Source of the DNA: Paraburkholderia phytofirmans PsJN | Lineage (GTDB): Bacteria > Pseudomonadota > Gammaproteobacteria > Burkholderiales > Burkholderiaceae | Length of the DNA: 64,000 nt | Direction: 5' to 3' | Assembly (NCBI RefSeq): GCF_000020125.1 | Contig: NC_010676.1 | Coordinates: forward strand, 3,472,001 to 3,536,000 | Translations under genes and position numbers: made by a program | In this document: positions 19,074 through 29,223 of the stretch, in pieces | Layout: every line of letters starts with the position of its first letter | How positions within the stretch are numbered: the first letter of the stretch is position 1 | Notes under the pieces: generated by a model | Seen by the model: the letters and a program-made list of their open reading frames with translations, nothing else | Told to the model about the DNA's origin: nothing | Database searches by the model: none

Positions 19074-21272
19074 ATGTTCAACCACACGCCGCTTGCGACT
19101 GCGTTAGCGTTAGCTTTTGCCGTTCCCTTTGCGACTCCGGCGGTCGCGCAGACTGCTCCGCAAACCACTTCGCAGCCGCCGGCCGCGAATGCAAATGCGA
19201 CGATAACCACCGCAGCCGACGCCGGCAGCTTGCCCACCATCGGCGTGGCGGCGCAAGCAGAACAACAGGACTTCCAGGCAGAGCGTGCGACGGTCGGTGC
19301 AAAGACGCCCACGGCGCTGCGCGACATTCCGCAGACCGTCACCGTCATCAATAAGGCCGTGCTGCAATCGCAAGGCGCCACTTCGTTCCAGGACGCGTTG
19401 CGCAATGCGCCGGGCGTGACGATCGGCGCGGCCGAAGGCGGCCAGATCGGCAACAACATCAACCTGCGCGGCTTCACCGCACAGAACGACATCTACCTGG
19501 ACGGCTTCCGCGATCGCAACCAGTACTATCGCGACACCTTCGACCTCGAAGAACTCGAAGTGCTGTACGGCCCGTCGTCGATGCTGTTCGGCCGCGGCTC
19601 GACGGGCGGCGTGATCAACCAGGTCAGCAAGAAAGCGAACCTGCACGATTCGGCGGAAGTCACGGGCATGATCGGCACGGACGCCAAATATCGCAGCACG
19701 GTCGACGTGAACCACAAGCTGACGGATACCTCGGCGATTCGCCTGAACGCGTTCGGCCAAAGTCTCGGTTCGACGCGCGACGAGATGAAGAACAAGGACT
19801 ACGGCATCGCGCCGGAAGTGCGCTTCGGCATCGGCACGCCGACCGAAGTGACGATCTCCGCGCTGATCCAGCACAACTACGACATGCCGGACTACGGCGT
19901 GCAGGCGTTGAACGGCCGCCCGTCGCCGGTGCCGAAGAACACGTTCTACGGCTTGACCACCGACCGCACGATCCAGGACATCCAGACCGTCACGGCTGGG
20001 ATCAAGCACAAGTTCTCGGACAACCTGATCCTGACGAACCAGACGCAGTTCTCGCACTCGATGACCGACGCGCGCGAAACCGCGCCGCAAGCGGTGCTGA
20101 CGGGACCGCTCGCCACCAGCCCCGCGTTGAGCAACGGCAATTTTACGAAGCTGTCGCCGTCGCAACTGTTCATCAAGTTGCAAAGCCACGACCGTGTGAT
20201 CGAGAACCACTCGCTCTACAACGACACGATGCTGCAATACAAGTTCGTCACTGGCCCGATCAAGCACGATTTGATCGCCGGCGTCGACCTCGGCCACGAC
20301 AGCTATTCGAACCAGGCGCAAACCCGCGGTAACTTGCCGGTCGTGTCGATGGTGAACCCGGCGTATCTGTCCAACCCTGCCGGTGTGACCACCACGGTCG
20401 GCAACTACGCCGATTCCGGCTCGAACGAAATCGGCGCGTACGTGAACGACACCGTGTCGATCGGCCAGCAGTGGAAGGTGATTGGCGGATTGCGTTGGGA
20501 TCGCTTCCAGGCACAGATTCACAACACGATCAGCGCGCCGAGCTACGCGACGCAAACCAACTTCTTCACCAGCGTGCGCGCCGGCGTGATTTATCAGCCG
20601 ACCGACTGGCAGTCGTACTACGTGTCATACGGCACGTCGTTCAACCCGTCGCTCGAAGCGCTGACGGTGACCAACCTTACGCAGAACCTCGCACCTGAGT
20701 CGACCAAGTCGTACGAAGTCGGCGGCAAATGGGATCTGCTCGGCGGCAATCTCTCGGTGACGTCGTCGTTCTTCCGCGAAGAAAAGACCAACGCGCGCAC
20801 GCAAGTTTCGCCGACCGAATACGAACTCGACGGCGACGTTCGCGTCGACGGATTCCAGGCCGGCGTGACGGGCCACATTACCGACAAGTGGCAAGTGTTC
20901 GGCGGCTACACGTACATGGACGCCATCATCCTGAAGGCGCGCGACGGTACGCAAGGGCACGTGCCGGCCAACACGCCGCGCAATACGCTGACGTTCTGGA
21001 CCACTTACGCGATCACGCCGCACTGGGAAATCGGCGGCGGTCCGACGTATATGTCGCCGCGCTATGCATCGAATACGAACTACGTGCAGGTGCCGGGCTA
21101 CACGCGCTGGGATGCGACCGCTGCCTATCACGCGAAGAAATACGACGTGCGCCTGAACCTGTTGAACATGACCAACAAGTATTACTACGACGCGCTGATC
21201 CCGTCCGACGGCGGCCGGTCCGTGCCGGGTATCGGCCGCACTTTGCTGGCGACGTTCGACTACCGCTTCTGA
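19074..21272 (+). CDS. TonB-dependent siderophore receptor (Fiu-like)
   Basis: This is a 732-residue outer-membrane receptor. A signal peptide ends near AVAQTAP (about residue 24). The plug domain (ALRDIPQTVTVINKAVL, NLRGFTAQNDIYLDGFRD, LEVLYGPSSMLFGRGSTGGVINQVSKK) and a 22-strand barrel ending in aromatic YRF follow. It imports ferric siderophores, energised by TonB. The Fur-type site upstream and the PiuC hydroxylase downstream point to the Fiu/PiuA group for catecholate siderophores. I start at ATG 19074, directly before the signal peptide. Confidence 0.93.
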   Translation: MFNHTPLATALALAFAVPFATPAVAQTAPQTTSQPPAANANATITTAADAGSLPTIGVAAQAEQQDFQAERATVGAKTPTALRDIPQTVTVINKAVLQSQGATSFQDALRNAPGVTIGAAEGGQIGNNINLRGFTAQNDIYLDGFRDRNQYYRDTFDLEELEVLYGPSSMLFGRGSTGGVINQVSKKANLHDSAEVTGMIGTDAKYRSTVDVNHKLTDTSAIRLNAFGQSLGSTRDEMKNKDYGIAPEVRFGIGTPTEVTISALIQHNYDMPDYGVQALNGRPSPVPKNTFYGLTTDRTIQDIQTVTAGIKHKFSDNLILTNQTQFSHSMTDARETAPQAVLTGPLATSPALSNGNFTKLSPSQLFIKLQSHDRVIENHSLYNDTMLQYKFVTGPIKHDLIAGVDLGHDSYSNQAQTRGNLPVVSMVNPAYLSNPAGVTTTVGNYADSGSNEIGAYVNDTVSIGQQWKVIGGLRWDRFQAQIHNTISAPSYATQTNFFTSVRAGVIYQPTDWQSYYVSYGTSFNPSLEALTVTNLTQNLAPESTKSYEVGGKWDLLGGNLSVTSSFFREEKTNARTQVSPTEYELDGDVRVDGFQAGVTGHITDKWQVFGGYTYMDAIILKARDGTQGHVPANTPRNTLTFWTTYAITPHWEIGGGPTYMSPRYASNTNYVQVPGYTRWDATAAYHAKKYDVRLNLLNMTNKYYYDALIPSDGGRSVPGIGRTLLATFDYRF

Positions 21273-21341
21273 TACGCGTTGAAGGGATGCGTTAGGCTTG
21301 CCGTTTCCAAGAACGGCAAGCCGACGCAAAGAGGAAACACC

Positions 21342-22025
21342 ATGTTGTTGCACATACCGAACGTACTGAACGCCGAGCAGTTGCGGCTCGTGCGCGAGCG
21401 GCTCGACCAGGCCGGCGACGCCTGGGTCGACGGCCGCGCGACCGCCGGCTATCAGGGCGCGCCCGTCAAACGCAATCAGCAGATCGCCGAGCACACGCCG
21501 GTTGCGCGTGAACTGGGCGATGTGATTCTCGCCTCGATCGAACGCAACCCGCTGTTCATCAGCGCGGTGTTGCCGAACCAGGTGTATCCGCCGCTGTTCA
21601 ACCGGTACGAAGGCGGCATGCAGTTCGGCAGTCACGTCGACGGAGCCGTGCGCGTGCTGCCCAATGGCGTGAAGCTGCGCACCGACGTCTCGGTGACGCT
21701 GTTCATTTCCGATCCCGCCGACTACGACGGCGGCGAACTCGTGATCGAAGACACGTACGGCGTGCAGCAGGTCAAATTGCCGGCCGGCGACATGATCGTC
21801 TATCCGGCGACGAGTTTGCATCAGGTCACGCCGGTCACGCGCGGCGCGCGGATCGCGAGTTTCTTCTGGGTGCAAAGCCTCGTGCGCAGCGACACACAGC
21901 GCGCGATGCTGTTCGACATGGACACCGCGATTCAACGGCTGAATGCCAGTCACGCCGACGATACTGCGCGCCGCAGCCTCGTCGGCATCTATCACAATCT
22001 GTTGCGAACCTGGAGTGAAACGTGA
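21342..22025 (+). CDS. piuC: Fe(II)/2-oxoglutarate PKHD-type hydroxylase, PiuC/YbiX family
   Basis: This is a 227-residue 2-oxoglutarate- and iron-dependent dioxygenase. The facial triad reads as HVD in [10 protein letters not shown] near residue 96 and His in SLHQVTPV near 159, with R in RGARIAS binding 2-oxoglutarate. The start at 21342 follows AGAGGAAACACC. PiuC homologues are regularly paired with Fiu/PiuA receptors and are induced by iron limitation; the exact substrate is not established. The gene is 69 bp after the receptor and overlaps the next gene by 4 bp. Confidence 0.93.
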   Translation: MLLHIPNVLNAEQLRLVRERLDQAGDAWVDGRATAGYQGAPVKRNQQIAEHTPVARELGDVILASIERNPLFISAVLPNQVYPPLFNRYEGGMQFGSHVDGAVRVLPNGVKLRTDVSVTLFISDPADYDGGELVIEDTYGVQQVKLPAGDMIVYPATSLHQVTPVTRGARIASFFWVQSLVRSDTQRAMLFDMDTAIQRLNASHADDTARRSLVGIYHNLLRTWSET

Positions 22026-22744
22026 GCGTACCCGAGGCTATCGATGTTCAAGCGCCCGCGGGCATCGACCGAACGACGCGCGAGCCGCAGCGGCTCGACA
22101 ACGACGAATTGAAAGCGCGGCAGCAGCGTTCGCGCCGCGCCACTTTCGTCAAATGGCTGCGCAAGGTGCATGGCTGGGTCGGCTTGTGGGGCGCGGCGCT
22201 GGGTTTGCTGTTCGGCACCACGGGGTTCCTGCTGAACCATCGCGGCGGACCGCTCAAAGTGTCGACCGGCGAGCCGCAAGTGGCAATGCTGCAGGTGCCG
22301 TTGCCGCAACCCGCGCCGGAAACGCCGCGTGAGTTGGGCAAATGGCTCAAGCACGAACTGAAACTGGCGGGCACGCCCGGGCGCGTGCAGAAAGAGCCGG
22401 CTCATCCGGTGGCATGGGGCGAGCGCAGCGTCGTCCAGCCGGAGCACTGGCAGCTCAATTTCGCGTCGCCGCATGAGAACACGTCCGCCGAGTACTGGGT
22501 GGGCAACGGCTATGTGACGGTCAAGCGCAGCGAGAACACGTTTCTCGCGATGCTGACTAACCTGCACAAGGGCGTGGGCCTGAGCGTCGGCTGGGTGCTG
22601 CTGATCGATACGCTCGCGGGCAGCATCATCTTGCTGTCGCTCACCGGCGTTCTGCTCTGGACGGAGTTGAACAAGCGCAAGACCATCGGCGCGGTGTTGG
22701 TGCTGGGCTCGATCGTCGCTGCGGTGTGTGTGGGCCTGCTGTAA
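22022..22744 (+). CDS. PepSY-associated transmembrane protein
   Basis: This 240-residue inner-membrane protein has a GTG start that overlaps the hydroxylase stop by 4 bp (GTGA), implying translational coupling. [28 protein letters not shown] is the first PepSY-type membrane segment (HGWVG motif); two further hydrophobic segments lie near residues 180-240. Such proteins are found in siderophore-uptake operons and may reduce or transfer iron or act as redox partners, which is inferred from context. Confidence 0.88.
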   Translation: MSVPEAIDVQAPAGIDRTTREPQRLDNDELKARQQRSRRATFVKWLRKVHGWVGLWGAALGLLFGTTGFLLNHRGGPLKVSTGEPQVAMLQVPLPQPAPETPRELGKWLKHELKLAGTPGRVQKEPAHPVAWGERSVVQPEHWQLNFASPHENTSAEYWVGNGYVTVKRSENTFLAMLTNLHKGVGLSVGWVLLIDTLAGSIILLSLTGVLLWTELNKRKTIGAVLVLGSIVAAVCVGLL

Positions 22745-23073
22745 AGACATTGCAAGCCCGCAATGATCGAAGAAACCCGGTCGCGCGCCGAAGGCGTGGC
22801 GATCGGGAAAATTGCCTCTGCGCACGCATTGCGTCGAGGTACGTTTTACCTGCAGGTCGGTTTCATTTCGCGGCGTTTCATCCACTCCGCACAATCCTCC
22901 GCATAACGCTCACTCCCATGCCGCGAAAAGCCCGCTGCTTGGGGTTTCGGCGCGTCGTCTCAACTTCCTCCGGCACACCGCTACGTGCGAGAATCGCGCT
23001 ACATTAATTGCGTGGTGATCGTTAGCCATCCGTCGTATCAGGCACCGCTTTTGCAATAGCGGTCCGCACGAAT
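22745..23073. other. Intergenic region before hybrid kinase gene
   Basis: This 329-bp stretch has no convincing gene. A short inverted repeat CATTGC/GCAATG lies at 22748-22765 right after the PepSY stop, without a T-run. The rest presumably contains the kinase promoter; I can define no site. Confidence 0.5.
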
Positions 23074-26000
23074 ATGACCCGCCGCGTCGAGGAGATCGCG
23101 TTGAAACAGCCGGACCGCTTCATGTCGGATGCACCGCTCGTCGGCTCGGCCGCCCCGTCCTTCCTTGCCGGCGGCGGCGAACTGGGCGCGCTGATCCGCG
23201 CCTACGACTGGACGCAGACAGCGCTCGGCGCGCCCGACACCTGGCCACAAGGTCTGAAGATCGCGATCCGCATCATGCTCACGTCGCGTCAGCCGCTGTG
23301 GATCGGCTGGGGCGACGAGCTGCTCTATTTTTACAACGATCCGTATAAATCGATCATCGGCGGCAAGCATCCGGTCGCGCTTGGTCAACCGACCCGCGTC
23401 GTATGGCGGGAAATCTGGACTGACATCGAGCCGCTTCTGGATACAGCGCTGGCGGGCGCCGAAGGCATCTTCGTCGAACAGAAGCTGCTCATCATGGAGC
23501 GCAACGGCTTTCCCGAGGAAACGTATTACACCTTCTCGTACAGCCCGATTCCCGGCGAGGACGGCGAACCGGGCGGGATCATCTGCGCCAACAGCGACAA
23601 CACGGCGCAGGTGGTCGGCGAACGGCAATTGGCGCTGTTGAAGGAGCTGGCGGCGGTCAGCCCGAACGGCCGCGACTGGCGCGAGGCGTGCGAACTCAGC
23701 GCGCGCGCGTTGCAGGCGAATCCGCAAGACCTGCCCTTTGCGCTGCTTTATGCGGCCGAACCCGGCAGCGATACGGTCACGCTGGTCGGCGCGTGCGGCA
23801 TCGAGCCGGGCCATCCGGCGGCGCCGCAGACGATGCGCGTCGGTGAATCGCTTTGGCCGATCGCCGACGTCGTCAAGATCCAGGCGCCGCAGATGGTGCG
23901 CGACTTGACGCAGCGTTTCGGCACCGCGTTGCCGAGGGGACCGTGGCATCTCGCGCCGGAGCAGGCGGTCATCCTGCCGGTGTCGGCCGGCAGCGAGTCG
24001 ACGCAGACGGTGCTGCTGATCGCCGGCCTGAATCCTTGCCGCCTGGTTGACGACGCCTACCGCAGCTTCCTGAACCTGGTCGCCGGCCAGATCGGCGCGG
24101 CGATCGGCTACGCGCAGGCGTATGAAGAAGAGCGGCGGCGCGCGGAAGCGCTGGCCGAAATCGATCGGGCGAAGACCACGTTCTTCTCCAACATCAGCCA
24201 TGAATTCCGCACGCCGTTGACGCTGATGCTCGGCCCGCTCGAAGAACTGCTCGCGAGGCCGCAGCCGGGCCCGAGCGGTAATAACGCGCAGACACGCAGC
24301 GATATCGACGACCGCGCGCTGATCGAGATCACGCATCGTAACGGCTTGCGCTTACTGAAACTCGTCAACGCATTGCTGGATTTCTCGCGGATCGAGGCGG
24401 GGCGCATCGAGATTCACACGCAGCCCACCGACATCGCGGCCTTCACGGCTGAACTCGCGTCGCTGTTCCAGTCCGCGATGGAGGCGGCCGGCCTGCGTCT
24501 CGAGGTGGAGATTCCGGCTACCCCCGTGGTCGTGCAGCTCGACCGCGAGATGTGGGAAAAGGTGGTGATGAACCTGCTGTCGAACGCGTACAAGTTCACG
24601 TTTTTCGGCACGGTCCGGGTCGCGGTTCGCGCGGTCACAGGCGGCGTCGAGGTCAGCGTGACGGACAGCGGCATCGGCGTCGCGGAAGAAGAAGTACCGC
24701 GTCTGTTCGAGCGCTTTCATCGCGTGGCGGGCGCACCGGGCCGCTCGGTCGAAGGCAGCGGCATCGGGCTCGCGATGGTGCAGGAACTGGTGAAGCTGCA
24801 TGGCGGCACCGTGCGGGTCGACAGTGTGCTCGGCGAAGGCGCGTGCTTTACCGTGTCGCTGCCGTCCGGCGCCGTGCAGTCCGAGCGCGAGGACGCAGGC
24901 GTGCATGCCACCATGAGCAAGCACGCGCGCAGCTATGTCGATGCCGCGTTGCGCTGGAGCCCGGAGAACGAGATCGTGGACGGCGCGTCGATCGAAACGG
25001 CATCGGCCGACGAGACGTCGCCCGAGGCTGCGCCGGCCGCCGCCGCGCGGCTGCTGGTCGTCGACGACAATGCGGACTTGCGTGAGTATATGAGCCGCAT
25101 CTTGCGAGCGGCGGGCCACGACGTGCGGCTCGCGAGCGACGGCCAGGCCGCGCTCGAAGCCGCGCGCGCGGAAGCGCCCGATCTGGTGCTCTCCGACGTG
25201 ATGATGCCGCGCCTCGACGGCTTCGGCCTGCTGCGGGCGCTGCGCGCCGATCCGCATTTGCGCGACACGCCGGTACTGATGCTGTCGGCCCGCGCGGGTG
25301 AGGAAGCGCGCGTCGACGGTATCGAGCATGGCGCCGACGACTATCTGACCAAGCCCTTCTCTGCGCGCGAGCTGCTGGCCCGCGTATCGGGCAATCTGCA
25401 ACTCGCGCGCTTGCGTCGCGAGACCGAGATGAAGCTGCGCGAGGAATCGCGCACGCTGGAGATCCTCAATCGCGTCGGCTCCACGGTGGCGGCCGAACTC
25501 GACCTGAACCGCGCGGTGCAGATCGTGACGGACGCGGCTACCGAACTGACCGGCGCCGCGTTCGGCTCGTTCTTCTACAACGTGCTCGACCAGAAGGGCG
25601 GCAGCTACATGCTGTTCACGCTCTCCGGCGTGCAGAAGGAAGCGTTCGAGCGGTTGCCCATGCCGCGCAACACGGCGGTGTTCGCGCCCACGTTCCAGGG
25701 CGACGGCATCGTGCGCGTCGACGACATCACGCAGGATCCGCGCTATGGCCACAACGCGCCGCATCGTGGCATGCCGGATGGCCATGTGAAGGTGCGCAGC
25801 TATCTGGCCGCGCCGGTGCAATCGCGTGGCGGCGAAGTGGTCGGCGGCCTGTTCTTCGGGCACCCGGAGCCTGGCGTGTTCACCGAGCGCGCCGAGCGGA
25901 TCGTGGCCGGCATCGCGGCGCAGGCGGCGATTGCCATCGACAACGCACGCCTGTATCAGGCGGCGCAAATTGAAATCGCGGAGCGCACCAAGGCGCAAAG

Positions 26001-28014
26001 CGCGTTGCGCGATCTGAACGAAACGCTGGAGCGCCGCGTGATCGAAACGGTAGCGGACCGCGACCGTTTGTGGGAGCTGAGCGAGGATCTGCTGGTCGTG
26101 GCCGATATCGAAGGCCGCTTGCAGCGTGTGAGTCCATCGTGGAGCACGGCGCTCGGTCATAACGTGCATTGGCTGATGTCGCGTTCCTATGTCGATCTGG
26201 TTCATCCCGATGACGTAGAGACGGTCCGCACGCACCTGGCCGAACTGCGCAGGACGGGCGTGCCGGTGCGTTACGAAAACCGCTTCAAGCGGATCGACGG
26301 CACGTGGCGTTGGGTCGCGTGGACACTCGCGCTCGATCCCGATACCACGCGCATCCACGGCGTGGGCCGCGACGTCACCGCGGATAAGGAAACCACCGAG
26401 GCGCTGCGGCACGCCGAAGAAGCGCTGCGCATGGCGCAAAAAATGGAAGCGATCGGCAAGCTCACGGGCGGCGTCGCGCATGACTTCAACAACCTGCTGC
26501 AAGTGATCGGCGGCAATCTGCAACTGCTGGCGAAAGACGTCGCCGGTTCGGAGAAGCCCGAGCAGCGCGTGCGCAATGCACTGGCTGGTGTGGCGCGCGG
26601 TGCGAACCTCGCCTCGCAACTGCTCGCGTTCGGGCGGCGTCAGCCGCTCGCGCCGAAGGTCGTCAATCTCGGCCGCTTCGTGCGCGGTCTCGACGACATG
26701 CTCAGACGCGCGCTCGGCGACGGCGTCGAAATCGAAACGATCGTGTCGGGCGGCTTGTGGAATACGCTGGTCGATCCGTTTCAGGTCGAGAACGCGCTGC
26801 TGAATCTGGCGATCAACGCGCGTGACGCCATGAGCGGCCACGGCAAGCTCACGATCGAAGCCGGCAACGCCGCGCTTGACGACGCCTACGCCAAACGCAA
26901 CGCGGAGGTCACGCCGGGCCAGTACGTGATGCTGGCGGTCACCGACACGGGCGCCGGCATGTCGCCGGAAGTGCGCGAGCGCGTGTTCGAACCGTTCTTC
27001 ACGACCAAGGCCGAAGGCCAGGGCACGGGCCTCGGCTTGAGCATGGTGTATGGCTTCGTCAAGCAATCCGGCGGCCATGTGAAGATCTACAGCGAAGAAG
27101 GCCACGGCACCACGATCCGCATCTATCTGCCGCGGGTGCGCCAGGAAGAAGACCTCGAAACGAATATCGAAGCCGGTCCCGCCAAGGGCGGCACGGAAAC
27201 GATTCTCGCGGTCGAAGACGACGAGGAAGTGCGCACGACCGTGGTCGAAATGCTCTCCGATCTCGGCTACCGCGTGCTGAAAGCGAAAGACGCGCAAAGC
27301 GCGCTGGCGATTGTCGAGAGTGGCGTGCCGATCGACATGCTATTTACCGATGTGGTGATGCCCGGCCCGTTGCGCAGCACCGAACTCGCCCGCAAGGCGC
27401 GCGAGCGGTTGCCGGCGATCGCGGTGCTGTTCACGTCGGGCTATACGGACAACGCGATCGTGCATTCAGGGCGGCTCGACGAAGGCATCGAATTGCTCAG
27501 CAAGCCGTACACGCACGAAGCGCTGGCGCGCAAAGTACGCTACGTGCTGCAAGCGCAGAATCCGCAAGCGGCCGAAATTGCCGAGGCCGAGCAGCATCTT
27601 CTCGAGATCGATCCACCCGTGACGCCGGATGGCGCCGATAGTTTCGTCACTCAAACGCGGCTGCGGATTCTGCTGGTGGAAGACGACGAACTGATTCGCG
27701 TGAGCACCGCCGAATTGCTGCGCACGTTCGACTTCGACATTCTGGAAGCCGAAGGCGAGCATGACGCCAAGCAGATTCTCAGCGAACACGCGATCAGCGT
27801 GATGCTGACCGACGTGGGGCTGGCGGGTAAGTCGGGAGTCGATCTAGCGCTCGACGTATGTCGCGAGCGGCCTGATCTGCGCGTGATCTTTCTGACCGGC
27901 TACGACCTCGTGCTGACGCCGGCACAGCGCGCGGTCTTGCCGCACGCGATGCTGATGCGCAAGCCCTACGATCCGCTCGATCTCATCGATGCGCTGAAAA
28001 CGCCACTGCGCTAA
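23074..28014 (+). CDS. Hybrid sensor histidine kinase with two transmitters and three receivers
   Basis: A 1646-residue cytosolic phosphorelay protein without membrane segments. In order: a PAS-like region (about 20-190), a GAF-like region (about 200-350), HisKA 1 (NISHEFRTPL, H376) with HATPase 1 (DSGIGV, GSGIGLAMV), receiver 1 (LLVVDDN, D708), GAF (about 790-960), PAS (about 1005-1105), HisKA 2 of the HWE-unlike GGVAHDFNNLL type (H1136) with HATPase 2 (DTGAGM, GTGLGLSMVYG), receiver 2 (AVEDDEEVR, D1426) and receiver 3 (LLVEDDELIR, D1580). All phospho-acceptors appear intact. It lacks an obvious DNA-binding output; no partner regulator is adjacent. Methionine 17 is an alternative start. Confidence 0.93.
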   Translation: MTRRVEEIALKQPDRFMSDAPLVGSAAPSFLAGGGELGALIRAYDWTQTALGAPDTWPQGLKIAIRIMLTSRQPLWIGWGDELLYFYNDPYKSIIGGKHPVALGQPTRVVWREIWTDIEPLLDTALAGAEGIFVEQKLLIMERNGFPEETYYTFSYSPIPGEDGEPGGIICANSDNTAQVVGERQLALLKELAAVSPNGRDWREACELSARALQANPQDLPFALLYAAEPGSDTVTLVGACGIEPGHPAAPQTMRVGESLWPIADVVKIQAPQMVRDLTQRFGTALPRGPWHLAPEQAVILPVSAGSESTQTVLLIAGLNPCRLVDDAYRSFLNLVAGQIGAAIGYAQAYEEERRRAEALAEIDRAKTTFFSNISHEFRTPLTLMLGPLEELLARPQPGPSGNNAQTRSDIDDRALIEITHRNGLRLLKLVNALLDFSRIEAGRIEIHTQPTDIAAFTAELASLFQSAMEAAGLRLEVEIPATPVVVQLDREMWEKVVMNLLSNAYKFTFFGTVRVAVRAVTGGVEVSVTDSGIGVAEEEVPRLFERFHRVAGAPGRSVEGSGIGLAMVQELVKLHGGTVRVDSVLGEGACFTVSLPSGAVQSEREDAGVHATMSKHARSYVDAALRWSPENEIVDGASIETASADETSPEAAPAAAARLLVVDDNADLREYMSRILRAAGHDVRLASDGQAALEAARAEAPDLVLSDVMMPRLDGFGLLRALRADPHLRDTPVLMLSARAGEEARVDGIEHGADDYLTKPFSARELLARVSGNLQLARLRRETEMKLREESRTLEILNRVGSTVAAELDLNRAVQIVTDAATELTGAAFGSFFYNVLDQKGGSYMLFTLSGVQKEAFERLPMPRNTAVFAPTFQGDGIVRVDDITQDPRYGHNAPHRGMPDGHVKVRSYLAAPVQSRGGEVVGGLFFGHPEPGVFTERAERIVAGIAAQAAIAIDNARLYQAAQIEIAERTKAQSALRDLNETLERRVIETVADRDRLWELSEDLLVVADIEGRLQRVSPSWSTALGHNVHWLMSRSYVDLVHPDDVETVRTHLAELRRTGVPVRYENRFKRIDGTWRWVAWTLALDPDTTRIHGVGRDVTADKETTEALRHAEEALRMAQKMEAIGKLTGGVAHDFNNLLQVIGGNLQLLAKDVAGSEKPEQRVRNALAGVARGANLASQLLAFGRRQPLAPKVVNLGRFVRGLDDMLRRALGDGVEIETIVSGGLWNTLVDPFQVENALLNLAINARDAMSGHGKLTIEAGNAALDDAYAKRNAEVTPGQYVMLAVTDTGAGMSPEVRERVFEPFFTTKAEGQGTGLGLSMVYGFVKQSGGHVKIYSEEGHGTTIRIYLPRVRQEEDLETNIEAGPAKGGTETILAVEDDEEVRTTVVEMLSDLGYRVLKAKDAQSALAIVESGVPIDMLFTDVVMPGPLRSTELARKARERLPAIAVLFTSGYTDNAIVHSGRLDEGIELLSKPYTHEALARKVRYVLQAQNPQAAEIAEAEQHLLEIDPPVTPDGADSFVTQTRLRILLVEDDELIRVSTAELLRTFDFDILEAEGEHDAKQILSEHAISVMLTDVGLAGKSGVDLALDVCRERPDLRVIFLTGYDLVLTPAQRAVLPHAMLMRKPYDPLDLIDALKTPLR

Positions 28015-28121
28015 ACCGCGCTGCGCGCGGCCGGCGTTGCCGGCGCGCCAGCGGGAAAGCGCGCGCTCGCGCTAGAATTCCCGGAGACCGCCACAATTGC
28101 TGGTTCCACCGGAATTCACCG

Positions 28122-28811
28122 ATGACCACCCCCGTCAATAACGTCGACGCCGCGCTCCTCACGCGGCGTTCGATTCGCGCCTTTCTGTCCACGCCGGTGC
28201 CGCGCGCCGATATCGAAGCCATTCTTGAAGCCGCCAGCCGCGCGCCGTCGGGCACCAATACGCAGCCGTGGAAAGTCTGCGTGGTGACGGGCGAGTCGCT
28301 GGCGCGTCTCTCGCGGGCATTGCTCGACGCTTACGACCACCCGCAACGCGAAGCGCTGTACCAGGAAGAGTATCCGTACTATCCGGATCGATGGGTGTCG
28401 CCGTACATCGACCGGCGCCGCAAAATCGGCTGGGATCTGTACGGTTTGCTTGGCATCGAAAAAGGCGACAAGGCGCGCATGCACGAGCAGCATGCGCAAA
28501 ACTATCGGTTCTTCGGCGCACCAGTGGGCTTGTTCTTTACCATCGACCGGGTGATGGGGCGCGGCAGCTGGCTGGACTACGGCATGTTCCTGCAGGCGAT
28601 CATGACGGCCGCGCGCGGGCGAGGTCTCGATACGTGTCCGCAAGCCGCCTTTACGCCGTTTCATCGGGTGATTGCCGAGCAACTCGGCTTGCCGCCTGAA
28701 GAGCAACTGGTGTGCGGCATGTCACTCGGTTTCGCCGACGAAAACGCTTTGGTCAACACGTTACGCACCGAGCGCGAACCAGTTGAACGGTTCACGCGAT
28801 TTCTCGATTGA
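28122..28811 (+). CDS. Nitroreductase-family flavoprotein
   Basis: This is a 229-residue FMN-dependent nitroreductase. The FMN-binding opening RRSIRAFLSTPVP and AASRAPSGTNTQPWKV, and the C-terminal GLDTCPQAAF, are typical of NAD(P)H-dependent nitro- and quinone-reducing members. The substrate is not predictable. It starts 107 bp after the kinase and ends 48 bp before the HiPIP gene. Confidence 0.92.
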   Translation: MTTPVNNVDAALLTRRSIRAFLSTPVPRADIEAILEAASRAPSGTNTQPWKVCVVTGESLARLSRALLDAYDHPQREALYQEEYPYYPDRWVSPYIDRRRKIGWDLYGLLGIEKGDKARMHEQHAQNYRFFGAPVGLFFTIDRVMGRGSWLDYGMFLQAIMTAARGRGLDTCPQAAFTPFHRVIAEQLGLPPEEQLVCGMSLGFADENALVNTLRTEREPVERFTRFLD

Positions 28812-28859
28812 CGGCGGTTATCGCGATCGAGGCAAGTCCCCACTTTCCATTGGACCCAT

Positions 28860-29171
28860 ATGAAAACATCGCGTCGCCATTTTCTGCTGCTGGGCGTGAG
28901 CGCGGGCTCTGCGTTCGTGCTCACGCGTGCCGCCTTCGCCGACACGGCAAATACACTCAGCGAATCCGATCCGAAGGCGCAAGCCGTCGGCTATAAAGAG
29001 GACGCGTCCAAGGTCGACAAAGCGAAGTTTCCGGGCTACGCCGCCGGACAAAGCTGTGCCAACTGCTCGCTGTTCCAGGGCAAAGCCAGCGACGCATACG
29101 GCGGATGCACGCTGTTCGGCGACAAGCAAGTCGCGGCGCGCGGCTGGTGCAGTTCGTACTCGAACATGTGA
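28860..29171 (+). CDS. High-potential iron-sulfur protein (HiPIP), Tat-exported
   Basis: This is a 103-residue periplasmic electron carrier. The twin-arginine signal SRRHFLLLGVSAGSAF is followed by a mature domain with four Cys in the HiPIP pattern (CANC, GGC, GWC), which bind a [4Fe-4S] cluster. The length matches the family. HiPIPs shuttle electrons to terminal oxidases or dehydrogenases. Tat export fits a cofactor inserted in the cytoplasm. Confidence 0.93.
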   Translation: MKTSRRHFLLLGVSAGSAFVLTRAAFADTANTLSESDPKAQAVGYKEDASKVDKAKFPGYAAGQSCANCSLFQGKASDAYGGCTLFGDKQVAARGWCSSYSNM

Positions 29172-29223
29172 GCCGCAAGAGGCGGCGCGCGATCCGGTTC
29201 GCCGCGCGCCGCGTTCACCGCAG

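Noticed and set aside
24352..27297. 981-codon open frame antisense to the hybrid kinase
   Set aside because: It mirrors a clear multi-domain kinase on the other strand; its Arg/His-rich translation has no domain and is explained by high-GC codon bias.
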